This document shows positions 37,111-48,402 of a DNA stretch of 64,000 bases, one piece after another. Numbering within the stretch: the first letter of the stretch is position 1; each line of letters begins with the position of its first letter. The stretch comes from Sphagnum magellanicum. Its lineage: Eukaryota > Streptophyta > Sphagnopsida > Sphagnales > Sphagnaceae. The DNA is taken from assembly GCA_021904315.1 (NCBI GenBank), contig CM038913.1:8555958-8619957 (forward strand). The letters are read 5' to 3'. A model generated the notes under the pieces. The model made no database searches, had not been told where the DNA came from, and saw only the letters and a list, made by a program, of their open reading frames with translations. Both the position numbers and the translations under genes were made by a program.

Positions 37111-37305
37111 GTAAGAGACAGTCCTGGGGTTGTGAAGACTTACATATACACTACAGTGCTTTGCTATAGAAGGATTTGAACTGAGCTTGCATGATCACAT
37201 CATTTCACAATTTCACAATTTGAAGGTTCTCTGTTTTGAGAGTGCTACTATTGTTCTGTCATCTGCATATTGTTTTCAGCTTTGAGGAGTACATTGTAGT
37301 CTGTG

Positions 37306-37352
<47 letters not shown>

Positions 37353-37564
37353 GTTGCAGGTCCATATAACGTGCGGTTTTTTACAGGGGGTGTCACAAAC
37401 GCTCTGTGATATCTTCACTGTGGCACCATGAGAATCTATTCCACTCGTGTTGTAACTACAGATTTCGTCAGGAGTAGTTCTTGGTGACGGAGACACGACA
37501 GACATAGAGCGTTTATTGTTCCGATAGAACTTTCACAATTGTCTGTGGGTCCACGTTTTTGCAG
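37111..37564 (+). other. 5'UTR intron 1 of PLATZ gene
   Basis: GTAAGAGACAGTCC at the donor and TTTTTGCAG at the acceptor, both conserved in the inverted copy (5825-6037). It contains a (GA) tract of about 20 units at 37309-37350 that the other copy lacks. Confidence 0.7.
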
Positions 37565-37623
37565 GAAATAAACTCTTGCTGCTGCAAACGTCTGGGAGAT
37601 CCTGGTTGAGCGTCTTGTAACGG

Positions 37624-37790
37624 GTAAGAGAGATCATCGGAAAGGCAAGAAGATACTGTGTGCCATATACATATGTTGTCGAGAAATGAGTTGCGAAGAA
37701 TTCGTAAAGAGCTCTGATCTGAAACATCGTGTATGCTAGTGCGCTTTGGTCATCATCTAATTATTCGTTTGCATCTCACATGGTGGTTAG
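37624..37790 (+). other. 5'UTR intron 2 of PLATZ gene
   Basis: Donor ACGG|GTAAGAG and acceptor GGTTAG|GTGTC, twelve bases before the ATG. Conserved at 5619-5721. UTR exon 2 is 37565-37623. Confidence 0.65.
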
Positions 37791-37802
37791 GTGTCTTATA
37801 CA

Positions 37803-38507
37803 ATGTCTAGTAGCGCGACAATGATTCTCCCCGGCTCACTGGAAGATCGACGTGGACCAGAGTGGCTGTCGGATCTCTTCACCGCTAACCCAGCTTCGGG
37901 CAAATGCGACTGCGGTCGCAGCTGGAGCAGCCATGTGTTCTGCATCGACTGTCGACAGAGCTGTGTTTCGAAGAGCGACTTCCAGGAGAATCGACCTCAT
38001 TTCGGGCACAAACTCCTGCGAATGCGCCAATTCGACCACAAACCTGTGCTGGAAGCCAACGCCTTACAGGCACTAGCGGATGTTTCCGGGGTCCAGTCGT
38101 ACTACAAATTCGGTTGCGAAGGCTCCCTCATCATGTTTCTATACAGCCAAGAGTCCGCTGCAGCAGCAGCAGCTGGCAAGAAACAAAACACATCCAAGAA
38201 AATTGGGAAAAAGAACAAGCGCGGACACTATACACCGCGCCGTGCAGCTTCAAGATCAACAAGCAGCCCCGAAAGATCGCTTGGGCCCTTCGTCGAGTGC
38301 GCGAAGTGCTCAAAGATTCTCAACACTGATCGCTGCACGGTTTCGTTTTGCTCTGTGGAATGCAAGATGAAAGCTGTGGAGGACGATCCCACCGTAACCC
38401 TGTCCAATCCTAGGGTCTATACTCCGGAAAGGATTGAATTGTTAAGTTACGCTGTGGCACGAGCCAGTGGAGAAGAGTACGACATCTCCAAGTGGACTTA
38501 CACTTGA
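37803..38507 (+). CDS. PLATZ family zinc-binding transcription factor, 234 aa
   Basis: PLATZ proteins are plant-specific nuclear proteins that bind A/T-rich DNA in a zinc-dependent way and act mostly as repressors. The family layout is present. An entry segment WLSDLF (21-26) is followed by a B-box-like Cys/His cluster (C35, C37, C47, C50, C54, H66, H69, H79), including the FCIDC motif. The conserved block DVSGVQSYYKFG (93-104) leads into LIMFL. A basic linker (126-147, K/R-rich, likely nuclear localisation) follows a run of seven alanines. The second cluster is C166, C169, C178, C183 and C187, with the family motif SFCSVECK. Length fits the family. ATG 37803 is chosen because the upstream in-frame GTG at 37791 lies at the intron acceptor. 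The coding part is one exon, preceded by two UTR introns. The spacing and residues of the first cluster differ from textbook PLATZ members, so it may belong to a divergent clade. Confidence 0.88.
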   Translation: MSSSATMILPGSLEDRRGPEWLSDLFTANPASGKCDCGRSWSSHVFCIDCRQSCVSKSDFQENRPHFGHKLLRMRQFDHKPVLEANALQALADVSGVQSYYKFGCEGSLIMFLYSQESAAAAAAGKKQNTSKKIGKKNKRGHYTPRRAASRSTSSPERSLGPFVECAKCSKILNTDRCTVSFCSVECKMKAVEDDPTVTLSNPRVYTPERIELLSYAVARASGEEYDISKWTYT

Positions 38508-39110
38508 TCTTCATTCTCATGCTGTGCAGTGTCGACATGAGAGGCAAACAAACGGCCAACCCCCAGCTTGGGAGTAAACCAGTTGGAGCTTTTGAACTGG
38601 TTTTCTCCTCAACTAAGTTCCACATTGCTTGTTGTCATGGCTGTTTTCGTGGTTCCTGGGATGGTGGTACTTGTGAAATGGGTGTGAAGTTGGTACCTGT
38701 GGATGCAGGAGATTTTTGCAGTCTACTTACTCTTCTGAGGATGATCAGCAACAGAGAGTAGCCTGACTTAAACTGTTTTTGGTATACTATACATACAGTT
38801 CTCTCTGCACAAACGCCAGTACCTAACCCTGGCTGTGTCTTCCAGCCAGTGTGGCGGATCGTAGCTTAGGGCCCAGTTTATGAACACAATCCAGCCGACA
38901 GTTGTGTGCAACTTCCGGTTATAATTAAGTGCCCTGATGTAACCGGTGGGTCGCTCATATATGTATGCATCTCTGTTGTTTGTATGCATGTTGTTTGTTA
39001 AATGTATGCATCTCTGTCTGTTGTGTGGGTCATCAGAAAATGCTGCATATATCCTGCACACAAACTGCAAGCTTGTTTCTGAGTTTCAGGAGGTTCAGAG
39101 TTCAGATGTC
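38508..39110 (+). other. 3' flank/UTR of PLATZ gene, conserved in the inverted copy
   Basis: The sequence after the stop (CTTGATCTTCATTCTCATGCTG) and about 600 bp more is clearly homologous to the - strand of 4740-5324. It includes a short CTCCCAAGCTGGGGGTTGGC-like tract and TTCCTGGGATGGTGGTACTTGTGAAATGGGTG. Such preservation suggests a long 3'UTR or regulatory flank, or simply the extent of the duplication. No poly(A) site assigned. Confidence 0.5.
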
Positions 39111-39680
39111 CAAGTGAAGCATCAGTGCACCATAAGGGACATGCCAGCAGAGCTTGGCCTTCACATCATTGCTCTACGTGACAGCATTCTTTCTCTTTGC
39201 AGAATGAAGTTTGCATTGTTCAATCGGTATTGATCTGCAAAAGGATTTATGTAATCCAAATCTCTGAACATGTATGTTTTTTTTCTTTTTTTTCCTGTCT
39301 TATTCACTATGGAGTTCCATTGGGCTTTTGACTTCATGGATTGGGAAGTTGTGGGAAAGTTAATATATGGTAATAGCATCAGTTGGCAGACCTTGAACTG
39401 GACAGCTCTACCTGAAAGGCCTTTTAATTTCAGAATGCAGTTTGCTTTCTTGTAATGAATCCTGCAAAGGGATTTACAGTCCAGATGTTTGGATATGCAT
39501 ATTTCTTTGCTCTTGCTGACCACTTTGAATGTTTGTGTAAGGTCAAGAAGAACCATCAGACCTTGAACTTCATATTGTGAGTTACATACCTGACAATTTT
39601 TGCATTGAATGCACACATGCCAGTTAGCTTGCTTGAATTAAGACTCTGCATTTAGGGATTTGCAGTCCAGGAGGTGTAAA
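39090..39680 (+). repeat. Degenerate tandem units, about 230-bp period
   Basis: TTTGCAGAATGAAGTTTGCATT followed by CTGCAAAAGGATTTA-GTA-TCC (39195) recurs as TTTCAGAATGCAGTTTGCTTTC followed by CTGCAAAGGGATTTACAGTCC (39430), and weakly near 39640. The 151-codon - strand frame over it (39161-39616) shows no family motif and is probably a chance frame. Confidence 0.4.
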
Positions 39681-41846
39681 ACATCTGGTTCATGTTGAGC
39701 CTATCTTTCTAGAGAACTTCAGTTGCAAGCCAGCCTCAGATTGGGTGATGAAATACTCAGTGCTAGGATCTCCTCCCAAAGTGAAAAATCACAAACTGGA
39801 TTCCAATGACATACAGTTGACAAATGAAATAAAGAACTCAACCCTCAACACATCTAATTTGATCTGCAATCTACACCTAAGTTCTGAAGGTTTCCTCTAC
39901 AAAAAAGCCTTCATATGAAATGAAGGTACCAGTTAATCTACTCATCTGGCATTGGCATTGAAGATGCAACACTAGTGCACATTCTGCAGACTTGGAGAGC
40001 AGGTGAGGGCTGCTGATTCTTCCCAAGGAACTAGGCTTGAATGCTACAACTGCATCACTGTAAAACCTTAAAGATTTAGTCAGCTAATTTATGCACTGCA
40101 ATCCTCAAAAACTATTGTCAGTTCAATCCCAATTCTATTACTTTCCAATTGCCTGGGCAACTTTGTTGATTTCAAGTACTTATCAAAAAGCCTACCTGTT
40201 CAAAATCCCCATAGTATAGCACTTGTGGGCCATATATAATTCACTCTTTCTTACTGAAAGGAGTGAGATATGTACCATGGAAACTTGTAACTCCTTCCCA
40301 TTGAACCACAACTGCTATTTAACAAAAACTCCATCAACATGACTGTCAAGTTGAATCCATAACCATGCAAAATCTCTTTGAAAAACTGTAAGGCCATATA
40401 TTATATGAAGGATATTTGACCATATTATGAAGTATGTTGTTGTATTATATGTGCAAACAAACCATCACTACAAAATAATTCATGAAGAAAGAAAAGAGAT
40501 GAATTCCAGGAGTATTCAACAGAGAGTAAGGCTTTTTGCCCAAGGAAGACAAGGGAGCTTGGCTATTTAAGTCCCCACTCATCACAAACATTTCTCAGGG
40601 TATCCCACAAATATTCATGCTATTACAACTAGTGCTAAAGGCATTTCATAACTAATATCCTCTTAAAAACCAAACATAAGGTTTTTAAGAGACCTTAAGG
40701 CTTTGGAAAATACCAATACAATAGGTTTACGAAGACCTTAACCTGTGTGAATGAATGAGTGAAAACGGATCAATAATCTCAAAAGACTTGCAAATGGCAA
40801 CAATTGTAAGAAGGGAAGCATGGAGGATGTCAATTGAGCTACTAAAATGATAAATATGTCAAATTTTACTAAGAATTCAAGTCCTGAGACTGGCTCATAG
40901 TCACCAAGTATGGAGTACACATATTTCCTAGGCTATGCTTGAGTACATGAATAAAATACAGTGTGAATTTCTATGTATGCAACAAAAAATAAAGAGACTT
41001 AGCTTTCTCATCATCTTATTCAAGATTCATCTTCACTAGATCACTCAAGAAAAGATTCTTTGTAATCTGGATTGATAATATTTTTTATCATGTGTAATCA
41101 ATCTAATACAGTTGCTAAAGATATAAACTAGGTCATTCACTTTCTCTAAAAACAAACAATTTCATTGTTTTGAATGAACATGTAACTCAAAAGAACTCCA
41201 ATTCCTTTCTAACATGATGCTAATTTTACTTGATTAAACATCTAAATAACCATTGGTGTGAATGCATGAATCGGTGGACCAAAAATGGTAAGTGATAACA
41301 TTCTCATAAATCCATTTCCTTTGTACTATTTTAACCATGGATGACTAAATAATAGGACCCAAAGCAGTTGTGACTAGTGCTTAATTCTTCATGTTTTAAA
41401 TGTTAAAAATTGTATCAATGTTACAAGTCATTCAAAAGTTTTTTTATTTTAAATTAATATATTATGTAAATATGTGATATGATTTGCAACAAATCTAATG
41501 AAGGTAAGGGTGAAAGCATGGCATTTTATAGATAAAAAAGTTGACAAAAAAAATCAAGTTTAAAAAGAGATAGTTTTTCACAAAAACAAGAAAGTATATT
41601 CAATTTTTATTTAAATTTCATTTTGAAATCATGGTGCTTTCTATTGAGTTTGTATTAAGTTGAATACAAAATTTGAGAAACTTTGGAATAATAAAAGTAG
41701 GGAACAAGTATTTTTAAATTTTACTAGTCAATATGGTGTTCAAAAATACTTTTTCATTAGAAAATTTAATGAAATAAATTTGTGTGAAATTATAACATAA
41801 AGATCAATGTATATTCAAAGGAAGGAAAATAAATAAATTTTACTTT
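39681..41846. other. Intergenic DNA, nothing recognised
   Basis: Becomes increasingly AT-rich to the right. No gene, RNA or terminal repeat seen. Confidence 0.4.
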
Positions 41847-42321
41847 CACTAGAAAATATTTTTAAATCTATGAATCTATATAGGATTAATTTCATAGTCA
41901 TATTGGACATTGTATGACTAAAGGCCCTTAGTTGTAATGGATGAATAACAAAAGACAAACAATCATTTAATGTTTCGACATGGCACTTTTCATCCTATAG
42001 TCATTAACAACAACTCATAAAGGATAAGCCAAATATAATGTTGAGGAGTCATATAATGAATGACCAAAATATTATTGGCAAACATTAAACCATTTGATTA
42101 CTCAAATTTATGCCTAGATTTTTTTTTTTAATGGATTATTATTTTTAAATATTTTTTATAGGTAGGTAGGTAGTAGGTAATAGGTTGAGGTAGGTCGAAA
42201 AAAGCAAATAAGTGAGTAGTAGTTTAACCTAACTTATGTAATTTATGTAACCTACCTATGTAACTACCTTAATTTAGTCTACTTACCCTAGCCCTTTAGG
42301 AATGCACATAGGTTGCAAGTA

Positions 42322-42388
42322 TTAGGAATTGAACCCTTCACCTTCATAATGATCAACCATGTCCTTACCAATGGATTACAACATCAAA
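42322..42388 (-). repeat. tRNA-like segment (A/B-box-like)
   Basis: The - strand reads AATCCATTGGTAAGGACATGG, then AGGGTTCAATTCC about 25 bases later. The second string is the best pol III B-box match in the window. No full cloverleaf could be drawn. It belongs to the same set as those at 10951, 30936 and 45492. Confidence 0.5.
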
Positions 42389-42430
42389 ACATGTTCAATT
42401 TTTGTCAAGTTTTTTATTTCACATGTTTAT

Positions 42431-42640
42431 TTCATATCATCACAAGATTATGAGGTAGGTAACAAGTGGTAGGATGATAGGTAGGAAGTGGGTAGGTTAT
42501 AGGAAATAATAAGTAGGTATGTAAGTAAGTTGACAAAGTAAATAGGTGGGTGAATGGGTAGATAAATAAGTGAATGGATGGGTGGGTGGCTAGGGAGGTA
42601 GGTAAATAGGTGGGTCATGTGTGGGTGGGTCAGCAAGGGG
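42431..42640 (+). repeat. TAGG/GTGG-type microsatellite array
   Basis: Irregular GTAGGTAGG, GTGGGTGGG and AAGTAAGT words. The minus-strand Pro/Ser/Thr/Tyr-rich frame (42448-42702) is a product of this repeat, not a gene. Confidence 0.75.
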
Positions 42641-43387
42641 GTAGATGCACAGTCAAATGGCTCATTTTTAGCAATTTTAACATTTCTTATAAGTCCATAC
42701 AAGATTATTTAAAATGATTCAAATGGACATGGTTGTTACTTTAAAAATTATTATTATTTTAATCTTTGAATAATACATGTTCAATCCCTTACAAACTTTC
42801 CCAAATCAGTGTGAAAACTTGTATTTAATGTAGTTGATGTTATTTTTAAATTTGGAAGTCCTAAAAGGGAAACCCACAAAGTCCATAAAATAAAACTTTA
42901 TCTAAAACTTCAAAAACATATGCTTTTGGGACAAAAAATTTGAAAAACAAACAAAAATTGCAACTCATATGGACTTATGAAAATATGGTCAAATTTTCAT
43001 TCTTCAAAAGTCCCTAATTATTAAATAATTAAAGTTTTCAAAAAAAAGATTCTTCATATGAATTTATCATCTTGTACTACATTATATATTGAGTCTTAAT
43101 AACAAATTTGGAATGTGAATCAATATAAATGTTTTTATTTTGTGATGTTCTAATTAGATGACTAATCCATATTTTTCAACTTCAAAAGTCCATTACTACT
43201 AACAAATGAATTTTTTATTAATAAATGACGAAACAATTCTCTCCATAATGAAATTATTAGTCTAAATCCAAGTCTCAATTAATAAATCTAAGAATATATT
43301 AATTACAATATGCATTTGAATAAAGAATATTTAAGGAAAAAACATCATTTCATTACAAAAATGAGCCACCATAATTTGCATCTACTT

Positions 43388-43725
43388 AAGGGGGTGAATG
43401 GGCGGGAAGGTAGGTAGAGGTAAATAGGTAAATAAATAGGTAGGTGGGTGGGTTGGTGGGTAGGTACGTACGTAAGTGGATAGTAAGTAGGTAGGTGGGT
43501 GGGTTGGTGGGTAGGTACGTACATAAGTGGATAGTAAATAGGTAGGTGGGTGGGTTGGTGGGTAGGTAAGTGGGTAGTAGGTAGGTACGTAAGTGGATAG
43601 TAAGTAGGTAGGTGGGTGGGTTGGTGGGTAGGTAAGTGGGTAGTAGGTAGGTACGTAAGTGGATAGTAAGTAGGTAGGTGGGTGGGTTGGTGGGTAGGTA
43701 AGTGGGTAGTAGGTAGGTGGGGGGC
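43388..43725 (+). repeat. Higher-order TAGG minisatellite
   Basis: The unit GTAGGTGGGTGGGTTGGTGG followed by GTAGGTA(C/A)GT and GTGGATAGTAAGTAG recurs five times, with longer units containing an extra AAGTGGGTAGTAG block in the right half. It is the source of two overlapping Thr/Pro-rich - strand frames (134 and 113 codons) that should not be annotated as proteins. Confidence 0.85.
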
Positions 43726-44469
43726 AAGAATAGGGTTGTTCATGTTCATATCAAATCACTTGTACTCATTTTTTAATCATTGTAATGATAATTAGACATC
43801 CATGCACTACTACAACAGTGGGGTGCAGTTCATTAACCTAAATCACTATAGAACTTTTAAAATGAACTAAATTCATTGCATTTTATTGAATTCACTCTAG
43901 TGAAAGTTATTTCACTATAATATCATTATGTAAACATCATGTTCATTATTAGTTAACATAATTCACTATTATAATTTATTGTAGTAAATAGGTTTATTTC
44001 TATGTTTTTTTAAATATTTAATATATGCTACTTTATGATATACCCTATATTATTTTAATCTACTTTAGTTATTTTAAGTTATTCCTTATGTTATTATAAA
44101 TTATTGTACCCTAAACCACTATACGTTATTTTACCTTAAGATATATTAACTAACTTATTATAAGCTTTTAAGTTATTCTAATTTAAATTATTCAACTAAC
44201 CTTAGGCTATACCTTAGGTTATTTTATTTTGAATTAATATATGTTATTTCAAGTTATATTTTAAGTTATTCAAGGTCATTCTACTTTATGTTATTATAAA
44301 TTATTTTATCCTAAGTATAATAACTTAAAATAATTTAAAATATAATATAATGACCTTAGGTAAAATAACTTAAAATTGAAAATAATAACTTATAAAAATA
44401 ATTTAAAATGCTCTATAATATAACAACTACCAATAGCCTATAATATTATAACGTAAAATATCTAACAAT

Positions 44470-44950
44470 AATTTTATAATAGAATAACCATCAATAGTTG
44501 TAATATAACATATAATAACCAACAATAACCACCAATAACCATTAATATAGCCATTAATAGCCACTCATAGCTACCAATAAATAGCCATTAATAGCCATCA
44601 ATAGCCATTAATATAATAACCATTAATAACCACTAATATCCAGTAATAAAATATCCACCAATAGCCAGTAATATAATAACCATTAATAACCACTAATATC
44701 CACTAACAAAATATCCACCAATAGCCATTAATATAATAGCCATCAATAGTCATTAATAGAATAGCCATCAATAACCACCAATAGAATAACTATTAACAGC
44801 CATTAATAAAATAGCCACCAATAACCATTAATAGAATAACCACTAATAGTCACTAATAAAATAACCATTAATAGCCACTAATAGAATAGGTACTAGTAGC
44901 CATCAATAACCACCAATAGCCTCAATAAAATAACAACTAATAGCCATATA
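44470..44950 (+). repeat. AATAGCCATTAAT / AATAACCACCAAT minisatellite
   Basis: About 35 degenerate 12-13-bp units of the form AATA(G/A)CCA(T/C)(T/C)AAT. Some occur in larger repeated blocks, such as ATAACCATTAATAACCACTA followed by ATATCCA, seen twice near 44620 and 44680. Non-coding. Confidence 0.8.
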
Positions 44951-45491
44951 TTAGAGTTGCTTAAATTGTCAAAAATAATCTAAGGTGAAATAATCTATAA
45001 TAGAAAAAAGTAACTTAAAGTGAAATAACCTATAATAACTTAAAATTGTCAATAATAACATAAGGTGAAATAGCCAAAAATAGCCAAAAGTAATTGAAAT
45101 TAGCCATAAATAGGCATAAATAATGTAGGGTGAAATAATTTAAATTAATGAAAAATAACCATATAACAATTGAAAGTAGCTTAGCATAGGTACTATTATT
45201 ATATTAACAAAAATCTTATCCATTTATTAAACTTTTTTTTTTTCAAAAAAATGGTCATTGAAATGTTATTGAATAATGATATTCAACTTTTTTTTTGTTC
45301 AAATGATTTTACACTTTCAAAAGGAAATAAATGTAACTATGTACATTATTGAAATTTTTTTACAAATAAACTCAAATCATTTCATTTGAACAAAATCTTA
45401 ATAAGATATGAATTTTCAAAGTTTACGTTTTTGTAATGTTTAAAATGAAGTATTTGATAAATAAAATGTAATGTAACATATTATCACAACA

Positions 45492-45555
45492 AGTGAGGTG
45501 GTTTGATGGTAGGGGTGTTTATTTCCATTCTAAAGGTCAAGGAATCAAACCTCAT
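45492..45555 (+). repeat. tRNA-like segment, degenerate
   Basis: Starts GTGAGGTGGTTTGATGGTAGG, as at 30930. The B box is damaged (AAGGTCAAGGAATCAAACC). It is followed, as at 30.9 kb, by TGTGGTCAA-AATGGTAA-TTGAC and by AA-CCTAGCCTAA. Confidence 0.4.
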
Positions 45556-46229
45556 GAATGGTGTTGTGTGTGGTCAACAATGGTAAGTTGACTGAATATT
45601 CTCTTATCTAGTTTTTTAAAATAGGTGCCTAGGTGATTACATGGCTTACCTACATAGGTTAAGTTTTAAACCTAGCCTAAATATCGACACGTGTCAATAA
45701 ATCATAGGCTGAAAATCATGAAATTATCAATATAATATTATATATTAAATAATTTAATTTTAATTATTTCCATGCTGACTAATTAATTAACTAACAAATG
45801 AATGGCTTAATAAATTTGTATTTCACTTTTGAATAACCTTGTTTTACTAAATACTAATGAAACAATTCATTGTCCGTAACAACTAGTCCCTGTTCACTAA
45901 GGGCCTAACTAATTTCATCAAGTAAAACTGTCCAAATTCACTCAAAATCTAATGAAATCCAAAGTAAACTAGGACGCATTTTGGCGTAATGATGTCACTT
46001 TGTCATTAATCATGGGTGCCATATGGATGAAATAAGAATGATGAAAACTAACATCCCCCATCTTCTCACCCCTTCATCATCTACTAGTCACATGCCCCAC
46101 TAATATATGACTATGATTTTTTACACATAGGATTCAAAGTAATAGTTTATGACTAACATCGTATATATAGTCATTTAAAACTTGTAGTCATAGATTTTTT
46201 TGTTACAAAGGACAGAATTTCTTCTAGTG

Positions 46230-48402
46230 TTCCTCTTTGATAGAATATACTTGACACATATGTGAAACAAATGTTCCATTACAAAAAGTAGGCTTCAAAA
46301 GCTATCTACATTAAGAAAAGTCTACTTGAAACTTATTTTTACAATGTAAAATTTTTAAATTAATTCATAGTGATGAAGAAGTATCTTGTTTTTCATCATT
46401 TAAGTAGTAGAATACTATTTGCAAGCATAAATTTTTTTCCATGACAATGGCCATAACATTAAAAAGTAGACCTTGCAAGTTTATTTAAGCAATGAGTTAT
46501 TTTTCAACAAGTACTTGATCTTGTACATATAAGGGTAAAACTTATCACTAATCTTAATAAGCCTAAACCCTTCATCATTTCCTTATGTTTACATTGACAA
46601 ATTTACCTCTCTATTCAAGATCGAAAACAAAACATGCACAATGTAATGAGTTATGGATAAATTAACACCTATTGTTCAAAATTGACAAATCACCTCTTTT
46701 TTTCTTTGTTCAACTATAGCTAATAACTTTTTCATAAACTAAATGAGCTAATCCATACACTCATAAGAACTTCCCATGGTTGGAAGACTAAATCAACCAA
46801 ATGAAAAATGAAAAATATGGATGCTAATATTGTCACCATCAATTGAACATTCTTCTAAAAGCTAACAAAGAGGATTGTATCCAAAATAATCTATGCTTCA
46901 AACTTTTTGCTAACCTCTTTAACACCTTCCACTCTTTATTAATTGCCATTTGTTGTAAAGGAATTTTCATTTCAACAATGTCCTTAGCATTATGAAATGT
47001 GTACCAAAACTTGTGTCCCCAAGTTTCAATAATTGTAAACCATATTCTTTTGCATTGTTCCCTCTCCAAATAGTGCTCATGTATTATGGTGATTCATGAA
47101 AAATTTCACCAAATTTTTACCCTTTTGGACAATAGGGGCTACCCATTCTAAGTCTCCAAAATCTACAAAACAAAGAGGTGGAAGTATGATTTGGTAATAC
47201 CCTTAGGAACATCACACCTTCATTTTATTGGACCATTTTGACTTCAAGAATGATTTGTGATTTTATGGTACAATATTTGATTATCTTGTTTATATTTTTA
47301 CATTATGTAAATGCGATGGGTTTTCCAATGGCACATCTTAATCAACATTTTCACATGTTTTGATGTTCTTAAGCATTTCCAATCAAATTCTACAAAAAAA
47401 TTACAAATTAAAGGAAAGAACATAAGAAAATGCTAATGACTTCATATATTTAAATTTCTTGTCGTAGGAGATGCCTTGGAGATGCTTATGACATATGCGT
47501 ATGAAAAGTATGCAATGCAAAACTATGTATATTGGAATTTTTGGATTACAATTGAATATCAAGAAAAACATGCATCCAAAGGCCACATGAATAAGGAATG
47601 GAAAGGTTTTTTTTTTTAAATAGAACTTCGATTGCTACTTTTTAGGCTTGTCAAATAGTATATATTTATAATGGCCATTGATCTGAAAAACGAACCTTTT
47701 GATACTACGATGTCCATTTTGAAGATTATGGTATGAATTCATGTATTTTGAACAACACAATGTTTTGAACCCTATTATCCTACAAACTTTGAACAAGAAT
47801 CTTAGATTTTATCCTACAAATAATCAAAACCCTTGGTTACATAAATGCAAAGATAATGATAATTTAAAAGACATTATTTTTAAAAATTGGACCATTTTTT
47901 TAAACTTTCTTGAAGTGGTTCTTGATGGTACCACCCAATCAAACTTGTACTCCCAAAAATCGAAACATGAATTGTACAACATGAATAGACAATATGAGGA
48001 TATTTTTCCTTCACAAGCTTCCTTATTTTCTTACAAGTAGCTATATTGTCAATTATCATTTGAAAAACATTTTGGACTCCAACTTGGATTCAATTGCAAC
48101 CTTGAGGTGTTTTGTAATGTATTCTATACTATTTTATCATTCTTACTTGTGTCTACTAACTTCAAGAAATAATAACTTTTAAATGATACACATAAGATAT
48201 TTAACATCAATTTAGGCAAACCCATCGTTGGGTGGTACCACTAGGAACCATCACACTTTTGTTTTAATAGATCCATCAAACTTTTAAAAAAGACAAGAAA
48301 CACTTAAATAAGGACTTTCATTAGATTTTTTTGTTGAATACATTTACCAAGTTGTATAGACTTTGAACCTTAATCATATCAAAAATATTTTGTAAATTTT
48401 AA
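46230..48402. other. AT-rich DNA, nothing recognised
   Basis: Frames at 46839-47069 (-), 47401-47586 (-) and 47741-48040 (+) show no family motif. They could be remnants of element ORFs. Confidence 0.35.

Larger units (their letters stand above)
43805..45991. mobile_element. Inner CACTA-like element 2
   Basis: The left end is CACTACTACAACAGTGG. The right end, read inward, is CATTACGCCAAAATGCG, which matches the CACTACGCCAAAATG terminus of CACTA-like element 1. It is flanked by the 3-bp direct repeat ATG (43802-43804 and 45992-45994). TTCACTA words cluster near the left end and TTCACT near the right. No transposase coding. It carries a tRNA-like segment at 45492 and AATAGCC minisatellites. 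Confidence 0.65.
41847..46229. mobile_element. Outer CACTA-like element candidate, interrupted by an inner one
   Basis: The left end reads CACTAGAAAATATTTTT and the right end, read inward, CACTAGAAGAAATTCTG. Flanking triplets are TTT and TTC. TATGACTA/ATAGTCAT words cluster just inside both ends (41890-42010 and 46100-46200), as in CACTA-like element 1. The inner element (43805-45991) accounts for half of its length. The interior has a tRNA-like segment and TAGG arrays. No transposase. The termini match only over the first 8 bases, so confidence is moderate. Confidence 0.5.

Noticed and set aside
36833..37169. Lys/Arg-rich (-) and Ser/Phe-rich (+) frames over 36.83-37.17 kb
   Set aside because: Both are products of the TTC microsatellite in the PLATZ leader.
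37791..37802. Upstream GTG-initiated extension of the PLATZ frame
   Set aside because: The position is the first base after a conserved intron acceptor, and the paralog starts at the matching ATG, so the ATG at 37803 is used.
37836..38370. Alternative frames of 60-141 codons inside the PLATZ CDS
   Set aside because: They are shadows of the real frame, which carries the zinc motifs.
39161..39616. 151-codon minus-strand frame
   Set aside because: Overlaps degenerate 230-bp repeats, has no recognisable domain and no conserved counterpart.
42431..43725. CRISPR-like array from regular repeats
   Set aside because: No unique spacers; simple-sequence minisatellite in a plant genome.
43345..43749. 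134- and 113-codon Thr/Pro/Tyr-rich frames on the - strand
   Set aside because: They are translations of the TAGG minisatellite in more than one frame. The repetition is at DNA level, with no start context or flanking gene structure.
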